Assembly: GCA_016859345.1 (NCBI GenBank)
Contig: CM029119.1
Span: 10,792,896 to 10,856,895, forward strand
DNA length: 64,000 bases
Source: Istiophorus platypterus
Lineage: Eukaryota; Chordata; Actinopteri; Istiophoriformes; Istiophoridae
Direction: 5' to 3'
Notes under the pieces: generated by a model
The model's database searches: none
What the model was told of the DNA's origin: nothing
What the model saw: only the letters and a program-made list of their open reading frames with translations
In this document: one piece after another, positions 12,601 through 35,479 of the stretch
Numbering within the stretch: position 1 is the first letter of the stretch
Layout: each line of letters opens with the position of its first letter
Program-made: the position numbers and the translations under genes

Positions 12601-15600
12601 ATGGATTTGTGTGCGTGTGTGCATGTGTGCATGTGTGCGCGTGTGCATGTGTGCGGTGTGCATGTGAGTGCAAGCTCAGGTTGTGTGTTTGTGTCAGCCA
12701 AACCAAGCTTTTGTACCCCAGAGCTCAATAGGATTCATGCACAAGGAAATCTTTTAGAGGTTAGACAGTAGCTTTCTCCTGTCAGAGGCGATTCTAACAT
12801 TTCTCTGTTGCAGCAGAGGCTTTTAAACAGTGGGAAAGAGTTTGTGGTTGGTAACCGTTAGGAACTTTAACTCAGAGCTTGTCTTAGTCTTTCGATAGAG
12901 ACAATATGTCATCCAGTCAAAACACGTGACGTAACCGAGTGCTTACAAGTGACTTTTCAGTCTGGGATTAGCTGTGTAAAGTAAGCATCGGACTTTCTCT
13001 GGAAGCAGTTCATTTGCTTTCACTACTGTTACATTCTTGCAAGAAATCCCAACAACAATTGAGGTATATTTTTTCTCCCTTTGATCAACCTCATCAGAGA
13101 AAGGGAATAGTTCAACCTTTTGAAAAGGATTTATCACTTATTTGCTGAGATTCAGAGGATCAATAGCTGTGGTCGGACATATCAGGGCTCTCTGACAACT
13201 ACAGTATCTCCCACTTAGCCAAAAAAATGAAGTGCCGTCAAAGCCACAATCACTGCCAGTTAATGTACCTTTATAATCAGATTAACAATATTAATAATTT
13301 TAAATGAGATATACACTGTTTTTGTGTATCTGTTTTCATTTGGCAATGACCCTGTAACACAATACATGTAGCACATTTAGGCAGTTTATCTGGTGTGACG
13401 ACAAAGTTAGCAGTGGGCTGTCTATCTGGGGATATTGTGTGAACATTCCCAAGTCAGAACAATGGGAGTTTCTCCTAAGGCCGACAATGCATGGATGTAG
13501 CCCAAATATGGAGCTAGTTTAGTATACAGACTTAAAGCAGGAGGGACAAGCTGGCATGGCTCTATCACAAATACACCAGCCGACACATCCAAAGCTTACT
13601 TATTAACACATTTTTCTCTCCTTTGTTTAATCTTTACACAAAATGTAATGTAAAAACACCTTTTGATGAGAGCCAAGCTAGTTGTTTCTCCCTGCTTCTG
13701 TTTTTTTTTGTGCTAGCTAAGCCAATGACCTCCTGACTCTATCCATACTTAAGGGACAGGCATGGAAGTGGTACCGTTCCTCTTATGTAACTCTCAAAAA
13801 GAAACGTGTTCTGGTAAAGATTGCAGGATTTCGTTATAGCAGCTAAAACACCTTCAAAATAATGAGATTGCCCAAGAGATGTTTAAATTGAACATTGTTA
13901 ATTGCATAATGCCAAGTTTTTGCACTGACTGCTTTTCTGCCTCTTGCTTCATCACATCATCACAGCTCATATATCATTCACCCCCCCACCTTTCCGCTGC
14001 TGCTCTCAAAGAGAAATGTTTTGCCGTATTCCCCAAAGCCCATAGATTAACATGAAAATACCTCTCTGCTTACTCATTGGCTGGTGTGGTGTAATAAGAC
14101 TAAAAATAAACCCATGTTTGGGCAGAAAAGGACCTAGTGTGAGAATACTGGAAATGTTCTGGATGTAGAACATGGTCTGCTGCTGCCTTACAATACCTGA
14201 TTCAGTGCAAGGACCATTCTTCTTCTCCACAGAATGGTCTAAATAAAAGCCAGCGGTCCTGTGGTCAAGTGGTAATGACAGCTTGTTCGTGGATCATATT
14301 TTATCCAGTCAGTCTGCTCCAAGCAGTTTCCTGTCTCATTGTTTATCTGGGAATTGTTTGGCAGCGATAGGCCGCAATGTTTTCTGCACTGTCACTCTCT
14401 TATTGGTGTGCACACTCATATACACACATAGATCTGTGGAAAAAACAAGAAACCAATGTGCACAAACTCACACACACATGCATTGAATCATGCAGCCATA
14501 AATAAAAGCCCTCCAGACACCACAGATACACAATGAAATGAGTTTTGAGTCTCAAGCTGTTGCAGGAACATGACTTGCCACTTCTGTTTTCCAGTGTCAG
14601 GGGTCAAACATCAATGGTTTACAAAATCACTGAAAAAAATATACTTGTAACATTTGGAGTGGATGTAAACACTAGGTGCTTACCTGACCTTAACAAGATC
14701 AGCAGGAATTTTGAATAATAATTCCTCAAAATGCTGTCAAACTGTCCAATAATGTTAAAACATGTCATTGCAACATAAAAATATAGGAGTATGACAAAAA
14801 GGCTTGTGGTAAATCTACTAGTAACCCTTAACAAACTGAGAGCTGACCGTCCAACCATTGCTGAAACCTGCACACCCTTATTTTAAATTCTATTGGAAGT
14901 CCCCATTTTTACATAGATACCCCATTTGTCCAGCTGAGTTTTGGGGTAATTTATATAATATGTTGCATAATAATTCCATTTTTACAGAGTGAATAAGCCA
15001 TAAAAACATGAAGTCTTAAATGTTTCATATGTATACAAACATCATATACCTTTAAATGAAGTCTTAGAGCAAACTTATCCTGGTTATTTCAAACGAAGGT
15101 TGTTTAAAATGAGTGATGCACAACAAATGAAATTACAATCAAGTCAACTGCTAAACAATTTTGCCATTTTCCTCTTTCCTAGCTGCCATCACACCATTCT
15201 TTTTCACACAGAATTTTGCTTGGTCACATTGCCCTCCTCCCCTTTTATTGTTTATTACAGACATTTTGTTGGGTTTATCACCACATATTGTGCAAAAAGG
15301 TGCTGCTCAAACCTTCAAAACTTGATTTTGAATTCAGGTCAGGATTCTAAGGTCAGTGAAGACAACAAATACATCTGGATGACCTGTGTAAAATTTGTGT
15401 TTCACCACTCTCCTCAGTGTAAGTGTGGTATTTCATTGAAGCACTGGACCAAGCGTGTACCGAAATGTTAGATTTAGAACATTTAAGGGTAAATGTTGGA
15501 AACATGAGTATTTCAAGTAGTTATGGTTGCGATTTTAGTCATCTTTTACATTTTTATTTTCATTTCCCTTTCACAGGCCATGGCATCTGTAACTGTGGCT

Positions 15601-18600
15601 TCTGCCAGTGTGCTCCAGACTGGCAGGGTGAGAACTGTAACTGCTCCAGACGTACTGACACCTGCATGTCCAGCCTGGGTCTGCTGTGCAGCGGTAGGGG
15701 CCAGTGTGTGTGCGGGGCCTGTGATTGCACCCACCTCGGCGCTTACGGGGCCACGTGTGACAAGTGCCCCACCTGCCCTGATGCCTGTACGATGAAGAAG
15801 TGAGTCTGCATACAGATGCGACTGCACCAAGAGTTGTCATATTTGTACATCCAGAGAGCTAATGAGATGAACCGATGGCCTATGTTTTTTTCCTGGTAAA
15901 GGGAGTGTGTGGAGTGTAAGCACTTCAAGAGGGGCAAGCTGTTTGAGGACAAGACCTGCTCTCGAATCTGCAAGGATGAAATTCAGCTTGTGGATGAAAT
16001 AGGTGAGATTCTCAGATGACCTAAATGCCTATGATAAAATAACACTTTGAATATTGGCAACACTTTCTAATTAAGCATTGCTCATAAAGTATTTATAAGT
16101 AGTAACTAATGGCATAATTAGGGGTTAATGAATGTTTTACTATTAAATAATTAATAATAAGAAATAAGAACAAATATTGGGTTACCATATTGTGGCCGGT
16201 TAAAACGGTCCTGTTTATCTTTTGCTAAACCTCTGAAATTCTGGCGACTACTGGATAATGGTAAATCCAAAATATAGTATAGAGTAAAAGTAGCACAAAA
16301 AGAAAAGCCATAAAATCTGCATACTCAGTCAGTAACGTCATATCGCAATAGCTACCTAATGTTGCCTAATGCCAGTGCTAGCTATCTTTAGCAACCATAA
16401 GCTACTAGTCATACTAGACCACGCATGTCTGTAGCAGCAAACCCCCTCATGGTAATATAAATTTAACTTTTTATTTGGTAGAGGAGGAACAGGTTTTTCT
16501 ATATTTTTGCTAAAAAGACAAAGCAGTTGTTAGTAACCTTTTTATAAAGCCATCAGTTACTACTTCTAAACCCTTTATAAAGGGTGTCTTATTAGGTAAG
16601 ACACACGGGGGAAGCATATCATCCAAAAACACATTTTAAATGATTAAGTAGAAGTGAGTTTATGAAGTTTACAAAAATTGCTCCATGGTATTCAAATAGA
16701 GCTTTTATAGGCTTTCAAATCTCACTTAATATTTTGCAATAAAGAGCGAAAAATCTGTGTTTTAATACTTCCTAATACTTTTTTCGAAAGATGGTGCCCA
16801 TTACATCAGAAACAAAAGTGGTACCAGTCCTGATTAACTGATGAACCATTATTTAATTTTTCATGCAGTGCTCCATGATACAAATGCTGTAAACTGCACT
16901 TACAAAGATGAGAATGATTGCGTGGAGCGTTTCCAGTACTATGAAGACAGCGGTGGAAAGTCCATCCTGTTTGTTGTCAAAGAGCCAGGTAAGAGAGATT
17001 CATTCTTCATGGATACCTGACCTAACAAACAAATGCTGAAAGCTGCCCTAAGCAACATTTTTGATTTTAACAGAGGAACAAATTATTGTTACTGACGTGA
17101 GTAACCCATCTCTGCAGTTTTTGAGTGTTGACCTACGTTCAGCTCATTGTTTTAGTTTTACAGCCTGTGGCTTTACTTTCTTTCATTCACTGTTTTACTG
17201 TTTTCCTTTATTATTTTGCTTACCCCAGGGAAAAGGTCCCGATAAAATGACTGCATTAGCGGCCCCGCGTCAAACAGCAAACAAACAGGGACTACTAGCT
17301 GGTGATCATAGTGAAGCGTTTAGTAGCTACGGAGCCACATATTCAATCTAGTGAACTGGTGAATACCAAATCAAGACTACTTTAAGGACAGTAACTTATA
17401 TAGTAAATATTGGTAATAATTTATGTGGAAGAAGTGAAAGAAGCCACAATGACAAATCCAGTAATTGCACATAATGATTAGAAAACAAAGATAAAATGTA
17501 CAACCACAAATACCACACCAACCTATACTGGTCATACCAAACTTCCTCAACTTGTGATATCAGGGTTTTTTCTACACCCACATACAAGTTGTCACTTCCC
17601 TGCTGTATGCCCTTCATCTGCTTGTTAAGTGGCCAAGTAGAGAGCGTGTGGGGCAGTAAAACCGCCTTTAATGACCGTCAGTGCCCTCAAAGAAAGTATG
17701 TCCCCCGGTCTGCCTTTAATGAATGCGTGTGTTTAATTTAGACACGACTGGGTAGCAGGGAAGTACACCGAAATTTGCCTTGAACACAGTGCACCCTGCT
17801 GTGTCAAGGAGGGTTGTAAACAGCTGCCCAGCTCCCTGAGGAACCCGCTGACTCTACATATCCTCGAGAGGAAAGTGGGCGAGGGGGAGAGAAGAAACTA
17901 AGTAAGCAAAAGCAAATTTTAAAAAGGAAACAAGAAGCTGTATCATGAAGGAGGAATAAAAGAGGAGAAGAAGACGGCGAACAGACACACCTCAAAACTA
18001 ACAAAGCATATTTCTTATCTAGGAGTTCATAAATAATGTTGCTGAAATATGCTCCAACCTGACATGATTTGTATATGAGAAATTATAGTAGCAACTATAA
18101 GGATCAAAAGGGGCAGTTGAAAAGAAGAAAACAGACGAAAGAATGAATGAGCAGAGAGAAAGAGGAGTAAAGCTTTGATGTTGGCTGTAAAAGTTCCCCC
18201 AGTTCCCTCCATAGGTTAACCACAGCCACCAAACCTACTATCCACATACGTATGTGCAGGCAAGCACGCACACAGTGAGCACCACCCACTTGAAACCAGC
18301 AAGAGCAGCAAAGAAATAAAGAAAAGAAGGTCTAATATAATCGATCAAAATAAGAAATAAATAACAAATAAAAAATTGTTAAGAATCTGGTAAACCCAAT
18401 CGCTTATAATAAGATGCTGGCTGAGCAAACAGTTTTTCAGTGCCTTTAAAGGGGCAATTTATATGACCATTTATATCCTTGACCTTAATCATAATTACTT
18501 CACTGAGGTGGCTTAATGCCTCCATTTTAGTCTTACAACAAAACTGCAGTTTGGAAAATATGTGTCGAGAATAAATTAAGCCGGGAACCTAGCGGTCAAA

Positions 18601-20325
18601 ACATTTAGTGAACTAATGAGAGGGTTGAAATGATGACTTGACTTCTTCCTGACACTCTCAAGCATGATACAAAAACGAATTAAACCAGCAGCTGCAGATT
18701 AAAAAAAAAAAGAAGAGGAATGATTCAGTAGTAAATGGCCTTTTACTCCCTTCAGGTTTATTCTGACACATTTTTGGTTGTTAAGTTAGTTATCCAGAAA
18801 AGCTAACGATGGGAAAAATGACCAAGGAGGGTGCAAAAAGTGATGTTTTATTCCAGTCTAGTGTACGAAGGCTTCATGTTAATGACTCAGTGAGAGGAAG
18901 TGATGGCAGTCATCTTCTGTGCAAATCAGATTCCTGTTGAGTTTCTTTCACACCACATCGAGGTGTGCGAGATATGAGGTTACTGATTTCCGCTTTGTTC
19001 TCTCTGCTCTTTGGTATTTTAAAGTACATTTGCCTTCTGTCCATCCATCCTATGCTGCCCTTGAACCACACTACCGGGTTCATTGCCCCATATGTCTGCC
19101 GATGTGGCAGGTGGCATATTACTATTCTCTGCATTTCAGTGGTAAACTCCTGTATTGGAAAAAGTCATAGCATTTAGCTGAGTCGCAGCAAAAGCGACAG
19201 CCATGTGAGTGAAGGACAAGACAGGGAGGAAACAGCATTATGAAATCAGACTTCCCCCAGGCCTGGCTTGTTGCTTATCTTCTCCTATGTTTCTACTTTA
19301 CTCATTTCTTTATCTCTTTGTCCTTTCCTCCAGACTGCCCCACAGGTCCAGACATTTTGGTGGTACTTTTGTCAGTGGCGGGAGCCATCTTGTTCCTTGG
19401 CCTGGCTGCTCTGCTTATCTGGAAACTGCTGGTCACCATCCATGACAGACGGGAGTTTGCCAAATTTGAGGAAGAACGTGCTCGTGCTAAGTGGGACACG
19501 GTTAGTGAACTTAGCGTTAGGTGGCATGTGCGTGAAAGCACTCTGAGATGGTCTATTTGGAAACTACCAGTGTGATGTCTTTTTAATACTAAGATGAAAA
19601 TCAAGGTGATTACATTTTTTAGAATTAAAATTTCAATTTAGAATCTTTAAAAAATACAGTTTAAGTCTGAAAATCATCCATTGGACTCTTTAAAACACTC
19701 TGGCACACACACACACACACACACACGTCTGCACAGACATGCACACACACACAGACGGCCACACACAAAGCCACTCGCTCATGTTTTCTGAAGATGTTTT
19801 TTATTATTTTTGTGGCATGCTGTTACTCCCAGCAGAATAAAAGGCAGCCAGCGGAAGGGTTTGGTTTAAATTAGCTAACGCTAATTAGCCTTTACTGGTA
19901 ATAGGCCTCTGTGTGGCCTCAAAAGCGCAACCAAATCCCATTGGCTTGAAACCACAAAGAATCACAGTGGTATTAGGATGCTCACTGAGTAATGGAAGTG
20001 AAAACACAAGGCACGCGTTCAAGGAAATATATGTGACTAAAATACAAGGGATCCTAGAAAAGAATGGGTTTCATGTATAGTTAATGAAATGCAGTCGCCA
20101 TTCAAATTTTTTACTTTAATTTCCTCTTATGTGAGTCCCCAGCGACTTTTAAAGTGGCTTTTTAGGAGTTTCTCTATTATCTTGAACCCCAAGATTTATT
20201 CTGTGTCTCTCAAACTAACCTTAACGTACGTCTCTTTATGTGTATTTGTCAAACAGGGACACAATCCCCTCTACAAAGGAGCTACGTCTACCTTCACAAA
20301 CATCACATACAGAGGAAAAGATTGA
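3278..20325 (+). CDS. itgb3: Integrin beta-3 (platelet glycoprotein IIIa), complete, 15 coding exons
   Basis: Beta subunit of the alphaIIb-beta3 and alphaV-beta3 receptors for fibrinogen, vitronectin and other RGD ligands at the cell surface. Coding exons: 3278-3350, 4491-4576, 5350-5554, 5838-6090, 7620-7782, 8048-8209, 8374-8469, 9517-9606, 10029-10163, 11327-11771, 15577-15799, 15902-16002, 16869-16988, 19334-19500, 20257-20325. All junctions are GT-AG and keep phase, giving about 795 residues (human 788). Order: signal peptide (1 to about 25); Cys-rich PSI segment (exon 2-3); beta-I domain with MIDAS DLSYS (D146, S148, S150) and ADMIDAS D153/D154; hybrid domain; Cys-rich I-EGF repeats (exons 10-12); beta-tail; one membrane helix (about 725-747); and a tail with NPLY (776-779) and NITY (788-791). 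The loop CYSINTTC sits where human beta-3 has CYDMKTTC and is the best sign of beta-3. Teleosts carry itgb3a and itgb3b; I cannot tell which this is. Confidence 0.96.
3375..3431. repeat. (TTTG)n microsatellite in itgb3 intron 1
   Basis: About 14 perfect copies of the tetramer, beginning 25 bases after the exon 1 donor site. Confidence 0.97.
3670..4285. repeat. Probable interspersed teleost repeat in itgb3 intron 1
   Basis: Two blocks resemble a very common fish interspersed repeat. The left block (about 3675-3770) has the phrase pattern ACTCCATGACAAGTAAAAG followed by TTAAGTAAATGTACAGAAG. The right block (about 4165-4282) has AGTACTTGAGTAAATGTACT followed by TTAGTTACTTTCCACC. The blocks lie about 400 bases apart, consistent with one diverged non-autonomous DNA element. 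The family name is not certain; I recognise the wording from general experience of fish genomes. Confidence 0.55.
5695..5744. repeat. Short inverted repeat in itgb3 intron 3
   Basis: Arms at 5695-5706 and 5733-5744 are perfect 12-base reverse complements separated by 26 bases. They lie inside a 283-base intron, between exons 3 and 4. Confidence 0.8.
7020..7320. repeat. Probable interspersed teleost repeat in itgb3 intron 4
   Basis: The stretch has the feel of a widespread fish repeat. It includes a TTCCCAGATGATG block, a GTTTAGTGTTGATTAGCAAA block, repeated GTTAGC/ATGTTAGCAT words and an ACTACAGCCTCAC end. It is diverged and has no coding capacity. The family assignment is from memory and unconfirmed. 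Confidence 0.5.
9618..9688. repeat. (CA)n microsatellite at the itgb3 exon 8 donor
   Basis: About 35 perfect AC units, starting 12 bases after the last base of exon 8 (9606), directly after the donor GTAAGT. Confidence 0.97.
12605..12672. repeat. Impure TG/TGCA repeat in itgb3 intron 10
   Basis: TG-rich tract broken by GC and CATG. The intron around it (11772-15576, 3.8 kb) is the largest in the gene, and I see no other feature in it. Confidence 0.85.
16070..16600. mobile_element. MITE-like element with diverged inverted ends, itgb3 intron 12
   Basis: The 31 bases at 16083-16113 and the reverse complement of 16549-16579 match at 26 positions. Both share the core AAGTAGTAACT. The arms enclose about 435 bases without coding capacity, which is the plan of a miniature inverted-repeat transposable element. 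The similarity may extend further out through TATAAA-rich flanks. No target-site duplication could be fixed, and the superfamily is unknown. Confidence 0.6.
17045..17400. repeat. Possible interspersed repeat in itgb3 intron 13
   Basis: Blocks such as CAGCTCATTGTTTTAGTTTT and ACTAGCTGGTGATCATAGTG followed by GCGTTTAGTAGCTA resemble a repeat I associate with many fish introns. It contains a 96-codon open frame at 17061-17351 that does not look like a conserved protein. Confidence 0.4.
19704..19726. repeat. Short (CA)n tract in itgb3 intron 14
   Basis: About 11 CA units, followed at once by more interrupted CACACA words to about 19768. Confidence 0.9.
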
Positions 20326-20990
20326 TGCTACTGAAGATGAATAAAAACCAAAGGTTTAAAATAATGGACTTTGTGGGAAGGCACCGAATCATGTGCAGGC
20401 CTCTACTGTCACAAGACAATACTTAATAATTATTTGTGTTTGTAAATATGTAGAAATGATACTGAGGACACATTTTATCAGGGATTTGTCATAAACATCC
20501 ACTTATACTACACTGATAAGTAAGATATTGTTTTGTGTGATTGACTGAGAATGGTTTTCCCGTGCAGGCCAGAATAAAGGTTTTGTTCACTCAAGCTTTA
20601 ACCTTGCCATTGCATCAAGCCATGTATATTGTTTTTATTTAATTGACAATCTCAGAACAACTTTTATTTTTATTGACAATGACTGAAATACTGATAGTTT
20701 TTTTTTTCCATCTTGTACACATTATATATGGACCATAGTCTGTATATGTACCTCTTCTTTTGCAACCCCAGTAATACAGAGGTAAATGGAACTTGATTTG
20801 CTTAAAGACTCAACAATTAAATTGACAGTAACAGCTCTTTTAATCCTGGTTACTCTGAATAACATAGAGACCCTGCATGCATTGACAGTTTTCATTATTT
20901 TTTTTAACCTTTAGTTGAAAATAGTGTCAAAAGAAGAGTATTGAGAGCAAGATCTGTATATTAGCAGGTAGTTCCCAGGCAAATAAAACC
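20326..20990 (+). terminator. itgb3: itgb3 3' UTR with candidate poly(A) signals
   Basis: This is AT-rich sequence after the stop codon at 20323-20325. AATAAA hexamers occur at 20573-20578 and 20982-20987. The first gives a 3' UTR of about 270 bases and the second of about 680. The site actually used cannot be decided from the sequence. Confidence 0.55.
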
Positions 20991-22386
20991 AAAACTATCC
21001 ACATTACTGGATACCACGGAGAATATATAGTTTTAAAAAAATTGATGTGGGTGAACAACATTTGTGTTCAGAGGAAGAATTTAAGGGCAGATAATGCTAT
21101 GCAACGCAAACCTTTCCTGATCACAATGTTTGGATTTCCTGACTGCTGCCAGATAAACTATCATTAATTCAGTGAAGTGTTGTTCTGAAGCCATGTGGTT
21201 TGGATTAAACTGTTTAAATTTACTAAAACTGGTGCAGTTTCTTGTGTGGACACTTAAGAATCAAGTGTTATCAGTGTCACTAATGGTATGTTATTACTAA
21301 AACTAGACATATGTTGATCATATTTCATTCATTCTTTCTGTTGGGGCGAACTCTACAACCACAAAACGTGTCCAGGTTTTAGATATGAAAGACAAAGTGA
21401 CTAATTTCCGCTGTTTTTTGCTTTGTTTGGGTTTTTTTTTTTTTAAACTTGCCAAATAATTTGAGGCTGACCAACCTCTAAAATTAATTTCGCCAAGGAG
21501 TAAACAAACATAAGCAACACGAGCCGGTGGTTCCCAGCGATGTGCATTGTGTTTACAGTCTGCACAGGCATTGTTGCCTTTGTCCATTTTGCAGCTGGTT
21601 AATGATTCGTTAAACAATCGGCCTGAGCAGGAAGGTCTAGGTCAATTAATAAACGGAATCGTTCCAAATTAAACATTACATCACAGGAATGAACCATAAA
21701 GACCCAAGAAGATAATGATCACATGTTTGAAATTATAAGACTGTCACTGGAGGGTGCGGAGGTCTTTTTTCTACAATGCTCTGCTTCCATCTCCTGGACT
21801 TAGGCTGCAATTAGAGCCAGATCCTTAGTTCCTCTGGCACATTACGAAATATGAAAGATAAACTGTCTCGGCTGAATTATACACGGAGCAGTGCGCTTGC
21901 AGTTAAAGCCCAAGGGGCTGCAGAGAAAAGGCCCTGCACAGTCAGGAAATTACTAATGACGTTATCGGTGCCGTGCAGTGTGCGTAAAATGCGCACAGCG
22001 TCCCTTTTAATTTTGGAGACGCGCTTATCATTCACACCTCTCTGTGAGGGCTGTATGCATTTAATAAACACAACGGCAAGATACTTCACATAAGCAGCTG
22101 TTGGCAACGGGCACCGGCTTTGCAGAAACACCGACGTTTCTACAAATCCCACGAAATAAATTAAGTGCAACGTGAACGCCACGACTGGTGAAACTCGGCC
22201 GGTAATCTAACCCGGAATTAATCGCATAAAAAGTTGCATTTTAATTGGAATTTCAATATTTCGGATATTTTACAATTTGGAAAAAAAAAAAAAGTTCAAA
22301 GATTTATATGGCTTAAATGAACGGTGGTTTTGGAAGGGGTCTGCGGCAAGTCATGCAAATTGGGAACAGAGTGAGGCAACTGTAAG

Positions 22387-22390
<4 letters not shown>

Positions 22391-22464
<74 letters not shown>
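22391..22464. repeat. (TA)37 microsatellite
   Basis: 74 bases of perfect TA alternation, followed by TTAA-rich sequence. As a long AT palindrome it can extrude as a cruciform, and assemblers often collapse such tracts, so the length should be treated as approximate. Confidence 0.97.
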
Positions 22465-22468
<4 letters not shown>

Positions 22469-22631
22469 TATAATTATATATTTAATTAATTAATTAATTT
22501 TTTAAAATTTATTTTATATTTTTTTTACTGATGATTCATAGAAATCTCCTTGGTGAGATCTGCACACATCTCACCACCACTAATGCACTGCCACCATAGA
22601 AATCCGCCAAGTACAGAGTACAAAGGCTCTG

Positions 22632-22727
<96 letters not shown>
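22632..22727. repeat. (GATA)24 microsatellite
   Basis: 96 bases of perfect GATA tetramers, 170 bases downstream of the (TA)37 array and about 0.8 kb before the tlk2 first exon. Confidence 0.97.
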
Positions 22728-22899
22728 CTACTTTATTTAACCAAATGGGAAAAATGCAAAACCAGAATCTTGTGGCCTTGCATCAAGGGCCATAAAATGA
22801 TATTGTAATGCAGGACCCAACTGATATTGCACTTAGGGGGGGGGGGTCCAACGGCATTTAAACTGTGTCAAATTACCAAAACAGCTGTCTCTCAGAAAA

Positions 22900-24050
22900 C
22901 CGGGGCTCTTTGGGGCCCCGGCAGTTGTCGCCTCTTATCCGTCCGTCCCTGTCTGATTTCGGGTGGTTCTGACCTGAGGAGTTTACATTATCTGTTAAAC
23001 TGGCGCATGGGGAAGCATCACATAAAGCTCTCCCTGGAGCCCTGAGCGGCCCTGCTGCAGGGTGAGGGGGGGGTGTGGTGGTTATTATCACTTATTAACA
23101 ATTAGATAATGGACTCCAACAAGGTGGCTGAACTTCTCCTCCCGGTGTAAAACGTTTACATCGCTCGACGATGACCAAAGAAAGACCGAGCGGGGCAGAG
23201 ATGTGACAGCACTCGTCAAGAGGCTTTCAGAGCGCCGACAGCTCCGGCTCTGCCTCCCTCGCAGGGGCACCGACGGCGGACGAGGAAAACCCCGAGGATC
23301 AGGGCCCTCCCGTCCGGATGACACCGGCGGGAGCCAGCCGCACCGCTCTCCTTAGCTAGCGTCGGCTAAGCTAACATGTCTTCCCCGAATTCTGAAATAA
23401 TTGTAAATGGATAACTCGGTCCGGACAACTTCGCTAAAGGTGTGCGGGGCCGGGAGTCGCTAAAGGAGTCCGCTGTCACCGGATGGACGGACGACGTCCT
23501 CGCTAGGACCGTGAGGGACCGGACGCCGCTAAAGGTTCTTCAGGTGAGACTTCGGTCGCCGCTAACATCGGCGTTAGCTCGGTCGCCGGATAACTTAGCG
23601 CTAGCTGTTTTTTTAGGGCAACTTATATCATGCGGCCCCACCTGTTATTTATCGACTAATGACATCGATCCCCCCCGCCGTTATTCCGGATCAAAGTTTT
23701 ATCCCTAGTTGAGAAATAATGTGGCAACAGTGCGCGGCAGCGTTCCCCGAGACTTTTGATTAGCGTGTTAGCATTTGCCAATGTTAACTAGCTAATTAGC
23801 GTTAGCCAAGTTTGGCATTGGTCAACACCTCGTCGGGCTGCGACAATAACGTGACTTTTGCTCCACCGGCCGCAACGAAGTCGGTTTAGCCGAAACATCG
23901 GTCGATTCGGGGCAACTTAGGTTTGTCACGAAAGTTGAGATCGAGCTGGGTGTCGTTTCTAGCTAGGTATCTTTTCTTGGCCAGCATTGTTTTGATAGAC
24001 GAGTTGAATGGCTTGTCGGGGGGAGGGAGGTGAACTAGACGAATCTACAT
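22900..24050 (+). promoter_or_regulatory. tlk2: CpG-rich tlk2 promoter and untranslated first exon
   Basis: CpG dinucleotides are dense from about 22900 to 24000, unlike the flanks. A strong donor (CAG|GTGAGA) ends a probable untranslated exon at 23543. The next acceptor in use is the one before the start codon, at 25020. The first exon therefore probably begins somewhere in 23300-23440; the exact start is not visible. This fits a housekeeping gene with a CpG-island promoter. Confidence 0.55.
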
Positions 24051-25022
24051 AACCTGGTGCGAAAAAATTGCGATGTTTAGGGATATTTGGTTGCGTTTAT
24101 TTGTTTTTGTGTAACTGTCATCACCGTGAATCACACTTATGTGCCCTCAGATGGATCCATCACTAACTGATGTATAACCTGTGAGGTAGGAGTTCCTGTT
24201 GGCAAAAGGAAGTCGTACCCTGACATTTAATTTGGACATAGTAATAATTTAAAAGAAGGGGAGAACTTAATAGAGAATATATTTTTGAAACTTTTTGCTA
24301 CTGCCTCTCTAATTTAAATTAGTGTTTTTCAATAACCAGGGGAAATTAGTTACTTCCTTCGCTACTAGTGTCCAAAGTCAGTGACTCTCCTGAAATCGCT
24401 GCTTTGGTTTGACATTTTTGGCATTTTAGGACCAGCATCTAAACACGAAGGAGTTTAAGAGGAAAACGATGAAATTATGAACTTCATTGGAAAGAGCAAC
24501 CATTAATGGTCTATATGCACCTTACTGTGACAGAATCTTTTCAGGGTTCAGTATCTTCAGTAAATATGTACAGCTGGTCCAGCTGGTTAACCACAAAAAC
24601 TACTACTGTAAACGCAAGTTACAGAATTCTACTGGGCGTCCATCTATCCTGTCAACTCTTGTTATTTCAAGAGGTAGTGCAGGGGAATTCTTCTGTTAAG
24701 GATTTTAAAACTGTATTCCTATTGGCTTTCTTTTACTGAATCAAACTGAGATTTTTAGATGAAATTGGTTTCCCTGTAAAGGGCAGTAACGCAGCCATTG
24801 GATTTTTAAGGACAAGGGGTTTTAAGGTCAGACAGAATATAAAACCTTGTTTCGGTCACCTGATTCCCAATCAGGGAGAATGTTTTACATTAAATAGTAT
24901 TGGTGGCCAATTGGCTAATCCCTACCTGTTCAGTCTTTTCTTCTGTGCCAAAAACCCAACCCCGCTAGTCCACACAACTCCATTTAACACTTCATTCAGC
25001 GTTTTTGTCTCTCTTTCCAGGC

Positions 25023-35479
<10,457 letters not shown>

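Larger units (their letters stand above)
20991..22900. other. Intergenic spacer between itgb3 and tlk2
   Basis: AT-rich DNA with no supportable gene. It contains short oligo-A/T tracts and the adjacent (TA)n and (GATA)n arrays listed separately. The open frames on both strands here are short and show no splice-linked continuation. Confidence 0.6.

Noticed and set aside
22873..23324. GC-rich minus-strand frames with Arg/Ser/Pro-rich products beside the tlk2 promoter
   Set aside because: Typical of chance frames in a CpG island; no domain, splice partner or start context.
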